A stretch of 64,000 nt of DNA. Source: Clostridiaceae bacterium BRH_c20a (GTDB taxonomy: Bacteria; Bacillota; Peptococcia; Peptococcales; BICA1-8). The translations under genes and the position numbers were made by a program. This document shows positions 7,685 to 16,012 of this stretch, one piece after another. Where the stretch lies: the NCBI GenBank assembly GCA_000961765.1, contig LADT01000013.1:1-64000 (forward strand). The letters run 5' to 3'. Under the pieces are notes generated by a model, which was not told where the DNA came from, made no database searches, and worked only from the letters and a program-made list of their open reading frames with translations. Numbering within the stretch: position 1 is the first letter of the stretch; the number at the start of each line of letters is the position of its first letter.

Positions 7685-9211
7685 ATGGCAGAAATGTTTT
7701 TCACCGCATTGGTTCATATTTTTCAACCCTTTAATTTTCTTTTTATGACCGCAGGCGTAACCTTGGGTATTCTAGTAGGCTGTCTTCCCGGCTTAACAGC
7801 CACTATGGCTTTAGCAATCTTAGTTCCTTTTACTTTTACCATGGATGCCATTCCTGCTCTTATGACCCTAGGTGGTATTTATAGTGGTGCTATGTACGGT
7901 GGTTCTATCTCTGCTATCCTAGTTAATACCCCGGGAACACCCTCAGCTATTGCCACCACTTTTGACGGGTTTCCTTTAACCAAAAAGGGTATGGCAGAGC
8001 ATGCCCTGGTTACCTCTGCCTTTGGTTCTAGTATTGGAGGGGTTTTTGGCGCACTTTGCCTTCTAATTTTAACTCCCTTATTAGCCTCTGTAGCATTAAA
8101 ATTTGGCCCTCCGGAATATTTTTGGATGGCTATATTCGGTCTGACTATCATTGCCACCCTTTCCTCAAAAAATATGGTTAAAGGCCTTATCGGCGGTGCC
8201 CTAGGTTTAATGATCAGTACTATTGGACTTTCCCCCATAGGAGGTGATTCCCGTTTCACCTTTGGTTTTTACGGTCTAGCTGCAGGTATTAACTTGATTG
8301 TTGCACTTATTGGGTTTTTCTGTATTCCTGAAGTGTTGGCAATGGTAGAAAAGATCACAAAGGAACGCTATAAAATAGCGGAATACAAACCGAAAAAAGG
8401 TGTACCTTTACAGGTAATTAAAGAACTTTTAAAAAAACCCATCTTACTTTTGAGATCTTCCGTAATTGGTACCTTTGTGGGCATAGTTCCAGGTGCAGGG
8501 GGAAATATAGCAGCTCTAGTCTCATATAGCGAAGCCGTCCGTTGGTCAAAGAAACCAGAAGAGTTTGGTACTGGCGTTATTGAAGGCGTAGCCGCTGCTG
8601 AAACATCCAATAACGCCGAAGTAGGCGGTTCCCTAGTTCCCCTTTTGACTTTAGGTATTCCCGGGGCCCCTCCAGCAGCTGTCATTTTGGGGGCTATTAT
8701 GCTCCAGGGGATGGTTCCTGGACCAGAGCTGTTTACAAAATATGGTGAAATAACCTACACCTTTATCCTCTCTCTGGCTGTTGCAAATATCATTATGGGA
8801 TTTATCGGATTTTATGGCTCCAAGTTTTTTGCCCGCTTAATTAATATCCCAGTCAACTATTTAGCACCCTTAATTGTTTTTATGAGTGTCATCGGCTCCT
8901 ATAGTATCCGTAATAATATGATGGATGTACTAATTATGGTTGTTTTCGGTGTTATCGGTTATTTTTCCCGCAAACTAAATTTCCACCCAGGACCTATCGT
9001 CCTCGGCATGATTTTAGGACCTTTTGCTGAAAATGGATTAGTACAGTCAATGCTTATGGGTAGAGCATCCGGAAGCATCTGGGGAATTTTCTTTACTAGG
9101 CCGATATCTCTTATCTTAATCATTATGTCGGTTATTTCTGCTTTATGGCCCTTTATCGCTGCATGGCGAAAAAATAGAGCAAACAAAGGAGGCCTAGAAA
9201 CAAATGCGTAA
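7685..9211 (+). CDS. tctA: Tripartite tricarboxylate transporter large membrane protein TctA
   Basis: A 508-residue polytopic protein of normal TctA length. Family blocks: GILVGCLPGLTATMALAILVPFTF near 28-50, YGGSISAILVNTPGTPSAIATTFDGFPL near 77-105, GIVPGAGGNIAALVSYSEA near 265 and the second inverted-repeat motif LLTLGIPGAPPAAVILGA near 321. The duplicated G-P-G motifs are the hallmark of the family. It forms the channel and translocation unit with TctB. Its end overlaps tctB by 8 bases. Confidence 0.96.
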   Translation: MAEMFFTALVHIFQPFNFLFMTAGVTLGILVGCLPGLTATMALAILVPFTFTMDAIPALMTLGGIYSGAMYGGSISAILVNTPGTPSAIATTFDGFPLTKKGMAEHALVTSAFGSSIGGVFGALCLLILTPLLASVALKFGPPEYFWMAIFGLTIIATLSSKNMVKGLIGGALGLMISTIGLSPIGGDSRFTFGFYGLAAGINLIVALIGFFCIPEVLAMVEKITKERYKIAEYKPKKGVPLQVIKELLKKPILLLRSSVIGTFVGIVPGAGGNIAALVSYSEAVRWSKKPEEFGTGVIEGVAAAETSNNAEVGGSLVPLLTLGIPGAPPAAVILGAIMLQGMVPGPELFTKYGEITYTFILSLAVANIIMGFIGFYGSKFFARLINIPVNYLAPLIVFMSVIGSYSIRNNMMDVLIMVVFGVIGYFSRKLNFHPGPIVLGMILGPFAENGLVQSMLMGRASGSIWGIFFTRPISLILIIMSVISALWPFIAAWRKNRANKGGLETNA

Positions 9212-9653
9212 TAAGAACATCATCACATCTTTGCTTCTACTGGCCTTTAGTATCTATGCCTGGTTTGAAGTTAAGGATTTGCCTGATATAAGCAGCTTCT
9301 TCCCCAAGGTATGTATTGGACTTTTAGTTTTTTTATCTCTAATGCTTCTCGTGCAGGCCTTGCGTATGCAAGCTGTTCATAATGATGAGGAAAAGAAAAG
9401 TCTTAGATTTGTAAAAATTCTTACCGGAGGAATCTTTGGATATGTCCTAACAATTTTCATCATTGGGTTTAACATAAGTAGTGTTATTTTCCTAGGAATT
9501 TTAGGCTATGTTTTTAACCCAATGAAAACTAAAAAAAGTTTACTTTACTCCTTTGGCATTGGTATCCTGGCAACGACAATATTTTATGTAGTCTTTGGTA
9601 TTGTCTTCAACGTCCCTCTACCAGAAGGGATAATATTTGAAAAACTGAGCTAA
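9204..9653 (+). CDS. tctB: Tripartite tricarboxylate transporter small membrane protein TctB
   Basis: A 149-residue protein with four hydrophobic segments arranged as in TctB (one near the N-terminus with LPDISSFFPKVCIGLLVFLSLMLL, then three after a charged loop near 70). It starts within the tctA 3' end. TctB is poorly conserved in sequence; the assignment rests on size, topology and the tctC-A-B order. A bidirectional terminator follows. Confidence 0.9.
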   Translation: MRNKNIITSLLLLAFSIYAWFEVKDLPDISSFFPKVCIGLLVFLSLMLLVQALRMQAVHNDEEKKSLRFVKILTGGIFGYVLTIFIIGFNISSVIFLGILGYVFNPMKTKKSLLYSFGIGILATTIFYVVFGIVFNVPLPEGIIFEKLS

Positions 9654-9707
9654 GGACTATCATAGGAAGTCGTGCTACCGTGCTACCGATTAAGGGAATT
9701 AGTAATT

Positions 9708-9738
9708 AAAAATACGCCTTCAAAGTGAGGCGTATTTT
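9708..9738 (+). terminator. Bidirectional terminator after tctCAB
   Basis: AAAATACGCCT pairs perfectly with AGGCGTATTTT around an 8-base loop, with A-run and T-run flanks. It lies between tctB (plus) and the 47-aa gene (minus) and could serve both. A short duplicated octamer, GTGCTACC, lies at 9673-9688. Confidence 0.8.
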
Positions 9739-9756
9739 ATATTTTAACATTTCTAT

Positions 9757-9900
9757 TTATTTTTTCTCATACTTCTGCCCCGGTCCTTCATATTTCGGCT
9801 CATCTACCACCTGTTTTTTTCGAACTGGTTTCTTAATCTCTTCTGCATATTTTTGATTCATCGTTAACCGATTCATTCCTTTTGTTTCATCTTTTTTCAT
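9757..9900 (-). CDS. Small charged protein, 47 aa
   Basis: Reading leftward from the ATG at 9900 gives 47 residues, starting MKKDETKGMNRLTMNQKYAE and ending KYEGPGQKYEKK. It is preceded by an excellent AAAGGGGGT ribosome binding site (8 bases before ATG) and TATAATAGG upstream. It is hydrophilic, rich in Lys and Glu, with no membrane segment. I do not recognise the family; the size and composition recall small sporulation or cytosolic proteins of Firmicutes, but that is a guess. It stands alone, facing the tct operon. Confidence 0.6.
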   Translation of the reverse strand: MKKDETKGMNRLTMNQKYAEEIKKPVRKKQVVDEPKYEGPGQKYEKK

Positions 9901-9997
9901 TTAATTTTAACCCCCTTTATAATAGGATGGGTAAATAAACAAAAAAATACCCAAAGTCTAAAATTTTAAAGGGTTATTTTTTATATTTTCAGCGAGC

Positions 9998-10657
9998 TTA
10001 CCACCGAATAATTAGGTTTACTCGCAGCTCCTCGAAGCACAATCCTTCATCAATGCAATTATAGACATATTCTTTATTATCCATTGATTCTTTATTACAT
10101 AAATCTCCTTCAAAAGCAACACTAAATCCTGCCTTTTCTAATTTATCAATAATATCCACTAAATCCTCTAAAAGAAGAGATTTCTCGTTGGGAATATTCA
10201 AAGTAAGTTGATAGCTTAGATTCCTATTCCGTCTGGCACTTTCCCTGATTAGACCCTCGATTTCATCAATAACACTATCAATACCTGTAAAGGTTCGATA
10301 ATAATTTCTAACCTTAATAAATTTAAGTATATTTTCAGTGAAGGCATCCTTTTTTAACGTCTGTCTTTTTAGGTAGGTCAGCCAAATTTTTTGTTTTTCA
10401 TAGTCGGCTTTTACTTTAAAGCCTAGTTCTGAAAAATAGGCAATTATCTTTTGGAAGATATCCTGGATAAACTCATCGGAAGCATCCAAGTCAGTTGCTT
10501 TAATGTTGTTAACGAAATTAGGTAAATCAAAAACATAGAAAAACACATTTTCTTGATAAGTATATTGCAGTATTTTTTTCTTAATAAATTCAATATACCC
10601 CTGAGCCTTCTCACTAACTTCTCCCTCCCATATTTCCCTTGCTTCCTCAGCGTTCAT
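9998..10657 (-). CDS. Hypothetical protein, 219 aa
   Basis: The frame is open to 10705, but the ATG at 10657 follows GGAAGGAGGGACAGG, a near-perfect ribosome binding site inside the longer reading, so this start is chosen. The protein is soluble and rich in aromatic and charged residues, with no signal peptide or membrane span. The middle (NNIKATDLDASDEFIQDIFQ) and the C-terminal half (RNLSYQLTLNIPNEKSLLLE, then a helix DLVDIIDKLEKAGFSVAFEG) suggest mixed alpha/beta structure. No family recognised. It ends close to the small 47-aa gene but has its own A/T-rich spacer. Confidence 0.7.
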   Translation of the reverse strand: MNAEEAREIWEGEVSEKAQGYIEFIKKKILQYTYQENVFFYVFDLPNFVNNIKATDLDASDEFIQDIFQKIIAYFSELGFKVKADYEKQKIWLTYLKRQTLKKDAFTENILKFIKVRNYYRTFTGIDSVIDEIEGLIRESARRNRNLSYQLTLNIPNEKSLLLEDLVDIIDKLEKAGFSVAFEGDLCNKESMDNKEYVYNCIDEGLCFEELRVNLIIRW

Positions 10658-10794
10658 CCTGTCCCTCCTTCCCAAAACAATAAAATCTTTTAATAATTTA
10701 TTCACTATTTATCTTGAATGTGCGTGAATTATTAATTATTAGCGACTTAAATAATAATATTCACCTGTATTTCCATGAGCAGGGTGGGTCTTAT

Positions 10795-10968
10795 TTAACT
10801 TTTTAATGATTCTTCATATGAAGCATAGATCGGGAAAACTTTATTGAGCCTAGTTAGTCTAAAAACTTCATTAACGTTGGAGTTATTAATGGAGCAAAGC
10901 TTAAATTCTCCCCCTTTTTCAGTGCATTTATTATACACTGAAACCAAGACTCCTAAGCCTGAATAAAA
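10795..10968 (-). pseudogene. 3' remnant of a STAS-domain anti-sigma factor antagonist
   Basis: Reading leftward, a frame without start gives SGLGVLVSVYNKCTEKGGEF, then KLCSINNSNVNEVFRLTRLN, ending YASYEESLKS and TAA at 10795. This is the second half of a SpoIIAA/RsbV-like STAS domain, beginning at the SGLGVL block that follows the phosphorylatable serine. The first half is absent: upstream sequence is a terminator hairpin and contains an in-frame stop. It is therefore a truncated relic. The phosphoacceptor serine region is only partly left (FFYSGLG). Confidence 0.65.
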
Positions 10969-11005
10969 GAACTAAGCCCTCCAAAACGGAAGGCTTAGTT
11001 CTTTA
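10968..11005 (-). terminator. Terminator downstream of the papain-like gene
   Basis: AGAACTAAGCC pairs perfectly with GGCTTAGTTCT (13-base loop), with T-runs on both strands. It abuts the truncated STAS remnant and lies about 90 bases after the stop of the minus-strand peptidase-like gene. The intervening 11041-11080 holds a short duplicated GGGCACT motif. Confidence 0.75.
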
Positions 11006-11089
11006 AAATACAAAATCTATATTAACGGTAAAACGAAGCACCTTAATATCTGGGCACTGGGCACTAGAACGAAGCCCAAGTGCATATCT

Positions 11090-12103
11090 CTAGATATTAA
11101 TCTTAAGTGTCAGTATCTCCTGATCCCAGATTACTTTTGCCCTCGTACCAGTAATACTGTTAAATATTTTTTCTAAGATTCCTGTATTAATTAGGGGTTC
11201 ACCAATTTCGTTTATTAGGAATGGTGGAAGGTCAAAATTCTTTAATACCTTGCCATTTAGTTCAATTTTTACTGGGGATTTTTTATTTATCGTAAACTTA
11301 TCAGGCAGTCTTTCTACTTCATCGGGAATAAAATCTAAAACTGTATACGCCTCCATTAACATGGGAAAATCGGATTTGACATCATAAGTAAACCAATCAA
11401 AGGGAATATACATATAACCATTATCGGTCAGGCCACTTTTGCCCCAGCTTTGAGCTACTTTAATCAATCTGCTATCCTGATTATACCTTAGAGCAACCAT
11501 AGCATGGCCGCCTATATTATCTCCACCCACTTGTACAGGCACCCTACCCTTACGGGCCTTGTAAAAGTTAGAGAGCAAATACATAGAAAAAATTACGGGT
11601 TTCTTATCAGAAAGAGCTACTAATATATCATCAAGGTCCAAACATTTTGTGTAAGCAACAATTCTATTCTGGTAGGCGTTTCTCAAGATTTTTCCCATCT
11701 GCCTGCTATTAGGCAGAGGTTTTTCATAATTTTCTTTTGTGCTTGGAAATAAAATCTCCCTGCAAACACCATTTAAGCGCAGTGATTCAACAGTAGCCTT
11801 TACCGTACTACCTTCAGTATCAGGGGGAAGACCGTCCAACTGCTTATTCATTTTATAAAGAAAAATGGGGGAAAGATCTACCATCTGTCCGGTTTCAAAG
11901 TATTGATTGATCATCTGTAAATAAGAACCTGACTCTCCAGTACAGGTAGGGAGATTTCCCTGGTTGTGGATAATCAAAGGCACAGAATCTATCCCACCCT
12001 CAGTAGGGATCTCACTAATGGATCTCGTACTAACTGCTCTATATAACCAATCCCTAGTATCTTTAGGGCTTGGATATGCACCCGGATGCGGTATTTTGGT
12101 CAT
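11090..12103 (-). CDS. Papain-like (C1A) cysteine peptidase homologue with C-terminal stalk-type domain
   Basis: The 337-residue protein has a C1 peptidase core: HNQGNLPTCTGESGS near 47-61 supplies the oxyanion glutamine and nucleophile cysteine, and GGHAMVALRY near 195 supplies the histidine. The usual NSWG asparagine block reads AQSWGKSG, so the catalytic Asn position appears to be Gln. The last about 65 residues (KKSPVKIELNGKVLKNF ... AKVIWDQEILTLKI) resemble the copper-amine-oxidase N-terminal-like 'stalk' domain. No signal peptide is visible, so it may act in the cytoplasm or in the spore. The ATG follows TAGGAGTG. Function unknown beyond peptidase-like fold. Confidence 0.8.
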   Translation of the reverse strand: MTKIPHPGAYPSPKDTRDWLYRAVSTRSISEIPTEGGIDSVPLIIHNQGNLPTCTGESGSYLQMINQYFETGQMVDLSPIFLYKMNKQLDGLPPDTEGSTVKATVESLRLNGVCREILFPSTKENYEKPLPNSRQMGKILRNAYQNRIVAYTKCLDLDDILVALSDKKPVIFSMYLLSNFYKARKGRVPVQVGGDNIGGHAMVALRYNQDSRLIKVAQSWGKSGLTDNGYMYIPFDWFTYDVKSDFPMLMEAYTVLDFIPDEVERLPDKFTINKKSPVKIELNGKVLKNFDLPPFLINEIGEPLINTGILEKIFNSITGTRAKVIWDQEILTLKINI

Positions 12104-12185
12104 AATATCAACACTCCTAACTTTTAAACTTTTTAGCTAAAATTTGCCCTATTGCAGTATACTATAGTGCTGGTGGCTAGTTGCT

Positions 12186-12234
12186 GGTCTATGATCTATG
12201 GTCTATGGTCTATGGTCTATGGTCTATGGTCTAT
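12186..12234. repeat. Heptamer tandem repeat GGTCTAT x7
   Basis: Seven consecutive 7-base units, all GGTCTAT except one GATCTAT. Non-coding, between two minus-strand genes. Likely to vary in copy number between strains through slippage. Confidence 0.95.
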
Positions 12235-12274
12235 TATAATTTTGTCATTGGAACTATATTTATAAATAATTATT

Positions 12275-12314
12275 AACCGTGTATATCCGTGTGCCCCATA
12301 GGGGCCCGTGGTTA
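12275..12314. repeat. Dispersed repeat, CCGTG type, copy 1
   Basis: ACCGTGTATATCCGTG is followed by TGCCCCATAGGGGC and CCGTGGTTAA, forming a small hairpin. A second copy with almost the same sequence lies at 22778-22818. Both are intergenic. Confidence 0.85.
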
Positions 12315-12326
12315 AATAAACGGATT

Positions 12327-13949
12327 TTATATTTTAGTTTTCAAGGTAGACTCGGGGTAGGGTAGAGTAACGATAATACTTATGTCATGATCCACCATTT
12401 CAATTTCTACATTTTGAGCATCTTCCAGCGTAATATAACATAATCGCAAGTCGCCCCTAAAAAAGGAAAGCTGTACTCCTGGGAATAATTCTACTAACTC
12501 TACTGTGGAAGAGCGGTCAATATAACATCTGCTTATTTCTTGATAGTCAGGGAATCTTGTAGTTAATCTAACGTTTACAGAGTTTTCTAAATCTAAGCTG
12601 AAACAGGTAAACAGAGCAAAAATTGGATAAACAGCCTTGAAATTCAAATCCGAGGAAAAACGGATTTGCGCAGGAAATTGGTTATACAGGAAGTTTAAGT
12701 CCAATATTTTCCAGTGGTCTTCAACCTTTTGGAGCACCAGCCTATAAACTTGGCACGGCTTTGTTGCTTCTTGAGAATTGCAATTTCCGTAATAGGCAAA
12801 GAATAGCTTCTTGTCCTCACTTGAACTCTGTTCTTGCACCTGCAATGCTCTGTTTTCACTACAATTTTTACTGTAGTGGTCAATCATCCGCCTAATGTTC
12901 ATAGTTGGGTGCTTCACTGAGTATCCTAATCCCTCTTTTCCAAAAGCGAAACGTATATCTTTTGAACAATAGCTTAGTGCTTCTTCTTCTAAACTTAAAG
13001 AAATTGCTTCGCAAAAGCCGTAGACAACACTCTCAGCCCGTTTGAGGTCAACTTGGTTAGAATCAAACCAATAAAAGACCTCTTTTTTGTTTTCTACAAA
13101 CCTGCCTAAGTTCTCACTCCAAGAATATTTAACTTTGAAGCCGTGGTCTGCAGTATCATAAGAGCGGTATGTTATCTGAATTTCGCCATTTACTAATTCA
13201 CCATTGCCCGGCGGTTCAAATTTGTCAATGTTTATTAGGCGGCCTTTTACTAACGCAAAAAGATGAATAATTGTTATATGAACGCCACATGGAGTGATTA
13301 CAGCCAATGCTTTCTTTGCACCGATTTGTACTTCCCCCATGTCAAAAACATACATTCCCTGTAAAAAATCATCATAAAGCCAATCTCCCTCTAGGTTTAT
13401 CCCACTTAAGCTAAGCTTGCTATCATAATAATAGGCTACATACATTTCTTCTTTACCATCTGTATCAAGATCAATTAAAAACACCTGATTTATTTTGTCA
13501 ATGGAGCATTTAACTTGGTTAAAAACTAAATAGTAAGGTAGAGTTACTGAATCGGTAATGCTTAGGCTCTCCTCATCAACCCATTCTCCTTTTATACCAA
13601 ATACCTGAGTAAATATTTCCAATGGCACTTTAGTAATGGCATTCTCGGATAAAAGATTTGGAAAAGCTACTTCCTTATCATTAAAGAGGTATTTATCCTT
13701 CCGAAACTTTATTTCTTTATTGCCTCGTCTAACACAAAACCCTTCTCCATAATCAACATCCCATTTTAGAGTGAAGCCAAACATGGAAACCAGAAGCTGT
13801 ATAGGTACCATTGTGCAGTTGTCTTCCCAAAATGGCCAAAAGCCTTCCGCATCTTTCTCAGTATAATAAAGGCTCCCGTGGCTAGAGCGGAATAAGTCGA
13901 GAATAGATTTAACTTCTATGTTATTGATTATAATCCTACTAGCAAACAC
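12327..13949 (-). CDS. Large protein with N-terminal stalk-type domains, function unknown
   Basis: The 540-residue protein begins at GTG 13949 after GGGGAGGTAATACTG. Residues about 5-130 look like two halves of the copper-amine-oxidase N-terminal-like 'stalk' domain (IIINNIEVKSILDLF, MVPIQLLVSMFGFTLKWDVD, KVPLEIFTQVFGIKGEWVDE). Residues near 160-180 (FLIDLDTDGKEEMYVAYYYD) resemble a calcium-binding FG-GAP/dockerin-like loop. The rest is a beta-rich region without a recognised family. No clear signal peptide or membrane span. It precedes the papain-like gene, which also carries a stalk-type domain, so the two may act together (inference). Confidence 0.75.
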   Translation of the reverse strand: MFASRIIINNIEVKSILDLFRSSHGSLYYTEKDAEGFWPFWEDNCTMVPIQLLVSMFGFTLKWDVDYGEGFCVRRGNKEIKFRKDKYLFNDKEVAFPNLLSENAITKVPLEIFTQVFGIKGEWVDEESLSITDSVTLPYYLVFNQVKCSIDKINQVFLIDLDTDGKEEMYVAYYYDSKLSLSGINLEGDWLYDDFLQGMYVFDMGEVQIGAKKALAVITPCGVHITIIHLFALVKGRLINIDKFEPPGNGELVNGEIQITYRSYDTADHGFKVKYSWSENLGRFVENKKEVFYWFDSNQVDLKRAESVVYGFCEAISLSLEEEALSYCSKDIRFAFGKEGLGYSVKHPTMNIRRMIDHYSKNCSENRALQVQEQSSSEDKKLFFAYYGNCNSQEATKPCQVYRLVLQKVEDHWKILDLNFLYNQFPAQIRFSSDLNFKAVYPIFALFTCFSLDLENSVNVRLTTRFPDYQEISRCYIDRSSTVELVELFPGVQLSFFRGDLRLCYITLEDAQNVEIEMVDHDISIIVTLPYPESTLKTKI

Positions 13950-14128
13950 CAGTATTACCTCCCCAAAAATAAATTGCAGGATAATACATTATATGAAGAA
14001 TATGAAAAACTGCTAGACAGTTATGTAAAATATCAGCTAAGTATTTAGTGGCTAGCGGCTAGCGATTGTAAATAGAAGAGAAATAATGACGTGTTTTATT
14101 TCTCAAAAAACATAGTGAAATTTACTTG

Positions 14129-14156
14129 TTGATTTTCGGATAATAGGGTATATTAT
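14129..14156 (+). promoter_or_regulatory. Promoter of the tyrS T-box transcript
   Basis: TTGATT (14129-14134) and TATTAT (14151-14156) with a 16-base spacer lie just before the first T-box stem. The sequence between the 12327-13949 gene and this point (13950-14128) is AT-rich without features. Confidence 0.45.
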
Positions 14157-14159
14157 TCT

Positions 14160-14403
14160 AAAAGATAATATTAAAGGCTATGAAGGGACTCATAGCAGTT
14201 TATGGTTACAAATGCAGAGAGCAGGCTAGATGGTGCAAAGCCTGTAGAACATAGACTGCCAATTACACCCCGGAGCTCCAATGTAAAGCATTGCGTTTTT
14301 CACCCGTTATCGTGAATTGAGGCATCTACTTTTTTATAGATGCGAATTAAGGTGGTACCACGGATCTCTTCGTCCTTATAGGCGGAGGGACTCTTTTTTT
14401 TGC
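14160..14403 (+). promoter_or_regulatory. T-box riboswitch controlling tyrS
   Basis: The leader has the canonical T-box AAGGTGGTACCACGGA (14349-14364), an upstream Stem I beginning GCTATGAAGGGACTC, and AGAGAGCAGG in Stem I. The terminator GTCCTTATAGGCGGAGGGAC plus a T-run ends at 14401. Uncharged tRNA should stabilise the antiterminator and switch tyrS on. A UAC triplet occurs at 14264-14266, but I cannot assign the specifier loop with certainty; tyrosine specificity rests mainly on the downstream gene. Confidence 0.93.
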
Positions 14404-14435
14404 AGCACTAATGTTTTAAAAAAGGAGAGGATAAT

Positions 14436-15662
14436 ATGTCAAGTGTTTATGAAGTATTGGCGGAAAGAGGCTATATAGAACAGGCTACCCATGAAGAAGA
14501 GCTAAAAGCGCTTCTAGAAAAAGAGCAGGTTACCTTCTATATTGGTTTTGACCCAACAGCGGACAGCTTACATGTAGGGCATTTCATTCAGGTTATGGTG
14601 ATGATGCATATGCAAAGGCACGGTCACCGTCCTATTGCCATTCTAGGCGGGGGTACAGCAATGGTAGGTGACCCCTCAGGAAAAACTGATATGCGGAAAA
14701 TGCTTACTAAAGAAGATATAGAAAATAACGCCACTTCCTTTAAAAAACAGTTTGCAAGATTTATTGAATTCGGACCCGAAAAAGCCCTAATGGTAAATAA
14801 CGTTGACTGGCTTTTAGAATTAAATTATGTCGATTTCTTACGGGAAATCGGCCGCCACTTTTCAGTTAATAGAATGTTGACTGCAGATTGCTATAAAAGT
14901 CGTTTGGAGGAAGGCTTAACCTTCCTGGAATTCAACTATATGATTATGCAGTCCTATGATTTCTTAGAGCTTTTCCGTAGATATGACTGCAAGCTGCAAA
15001 TGGGCGGCAGCGACCAATGGTCTAATATTTTAGGTGGAGTAGAATTGATCAGAAGAGTAGAAGGTGCTCCAGCATTTGGGCTTACCTTTAAGCTTTTGAC
15101 TACTAGTGAAGGTAAAAAAATGGGTAAAACCGAATCAGGTGCTATCTGGTTAGACTCAACTAAAACTAGCCCTTATGAATTTTACCAGTACTGGCGTAAT
15201 GTGGATGATAGTGATGTAGAAAAATGCTTAGCATTATTAACCTTCCTGCCCATGGAGGAAGTGCGAAATTTAGGTTCCCTTGAGGGTTCAGAGATAAATA
15301 GAGCTAAGGAAGTTCTTGCCTACGAGGTAACAAAATTAGTCCACAATGAAGAAGAAGCCAATAATGCCCAAAAAGCTGCCCAAGCCCTATTCGGCGCAGG
15401 ACAGGAGGAAGGCTCCATTCCTACTACAGAAATTGAAGAAGCCAAACTGGATGAAGGTATGGAAATATTAGCTTTACTTCAAGAAGCAGCTTTAATCCCC
15501 TCTAAGAGTGAAGGCAGACGTCTAATCCAACAGGGCGGTATTTACTTAGGCGAAAATCGGGTAGATGATGTTAATCTGGTAGTCAAGAAGGATGCTTTTG
15601 TAGATGGAAAATTGATGATACGGAAGGGTAAGAAGGTATTTCATCTCATTAAAGTGATATAA
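14436..15662 (+). CDS. tyrS: Tyrosyl-tRNA synthetase
   Basis: The 408-residue protein is a class Ic synthetase. It has the HVGH form of the HIGH motif (residue about 47), [14 protein letters not shown] with [10 protein letters not shown] for tyrosine and tRNA binding (about 168-195), and KMGKT in place of KMSKS (about 230). A C-terminal S4 RNA-binding domain starts near [19 protein letters not shown]. It charges tRNA-Tyr in the cytoplasm. The ATG follows AAAAAAGGAGAGG. Controlled by the T-box directly upstream and ended by a perfect hairpin terminator. Confidence 0.98.
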   Translation: MSSVYEVLAERGYIEQATHEEELKALLEKEQVTFYIGFDPTADSLHVGHFIQVMVMMHMQRHGHRPIAILGGGTAMVGDPSGKTDMRKMLTKEDIENNATSFKKQFARFIEFGPEKALMVNNVDWLLELNYVDFLREIGRHFSVNRMLTADCYKSRLEEGLTFLEFNYMIMQSYDFLELFRRYDCKLQMGGSDQWSNILGGVELIRRVEGAPAFGLTFKLLTTSEGKKMGKTESGAIWLDSTKTSPYEFYQYWRNVDDSDVEKCLALLTFLPMEEVRNLGSLEGSEINRAKEVLAYEVTKLVHNEEEANNAQKAAQALFGAGQEEGSIPTTEIEEAKLDEGMEILALLQEAALIPSKSEGRRLIQQGGIYLGENRVDDVNLVVKKDAFVDGKLMIRKGKKVFHLIKVI

Positions 15663-15684
15663 AAAAGGCCACTTGGCCTTTTTT
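15661..15684 (+). terminator. tyrS terminator
   Basis: AAAAAAGGCC pairs with GGCCTTTTTT around ACTT, directly on the tyrS stop codon, ending in a T-run. Confidence 0.9.
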
Positions 15685-15688
15685 AGGT

Positions 15689-15740
15689 TTCACTTCGTTA
15701 GGTTGAGGTTTCGCTCCACTTTGTTCCGCTAGGTTAAGAT
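15689..15740. repeat. Dispersed repeat of the TTAACCTAGCGAAGCG family, copy 1
   Basis: TTTCACTTCGTTAGGTTGAG and CGCTCCACTTTGTTCCGCTA are reverse-orientation members of a family built from (T)TTAACCTAGCGAAGCGAAA words that recurs at 22876-22914, 29712-29782, 53425-53518 and 57846-57920. The rest of the gap to typA (15741-16012) holds the 31-bp repeat pair and GGGCACTGATCACTGAG-like short duplications, and no convincing gene. Confidence 0.7.
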
Positions 15741-15859
15741 ATATAAAATCGAACGGAACAACGCCCACGTAATTCTGTTTGCTGCTCACGGAAACGGTGA
15801 GGGCACCGTTCCCTACGGTCAGGGCTTCATTCTTGCCCAAAATATTCCACTAAAGCTTG

Positions 15860-15900
15860 TGTCAGACCCGTAATATTGACCAAACAGTAGTGTCAGACGC
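15860..15900. repeat. Two-unit array of the 31-bp GCGTCTGACA repeat (reverse)
   Basis: TGTCAGACGC at 15891-15900 and TGTCAGACCC at 15860-15869 are 31 bases apart. On the minus strand this reads GCGTCTGACA then GGGTCTGACACAAGC, matching the last two units of the arrays at 22563-22680 and 53308-53395. Confidence 0.8.
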
Positions 15901-16012
15901 AATAAATTAACCCCAAAGCAATTCCGGGCACTGATCACTGAGAACTGAGCACTGTTTTCACTGATCCCTGGGCACTGGTCCCCGATCCCGATACCCTAAA
16001 TCTACCCTCAAA

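Noticed and set aside
15649-15840. 63-aa minus-strand ORF
   Set aside because: Made of dispersed repeat words and the tyrS terminator; no ribosome binding site or conserved features.
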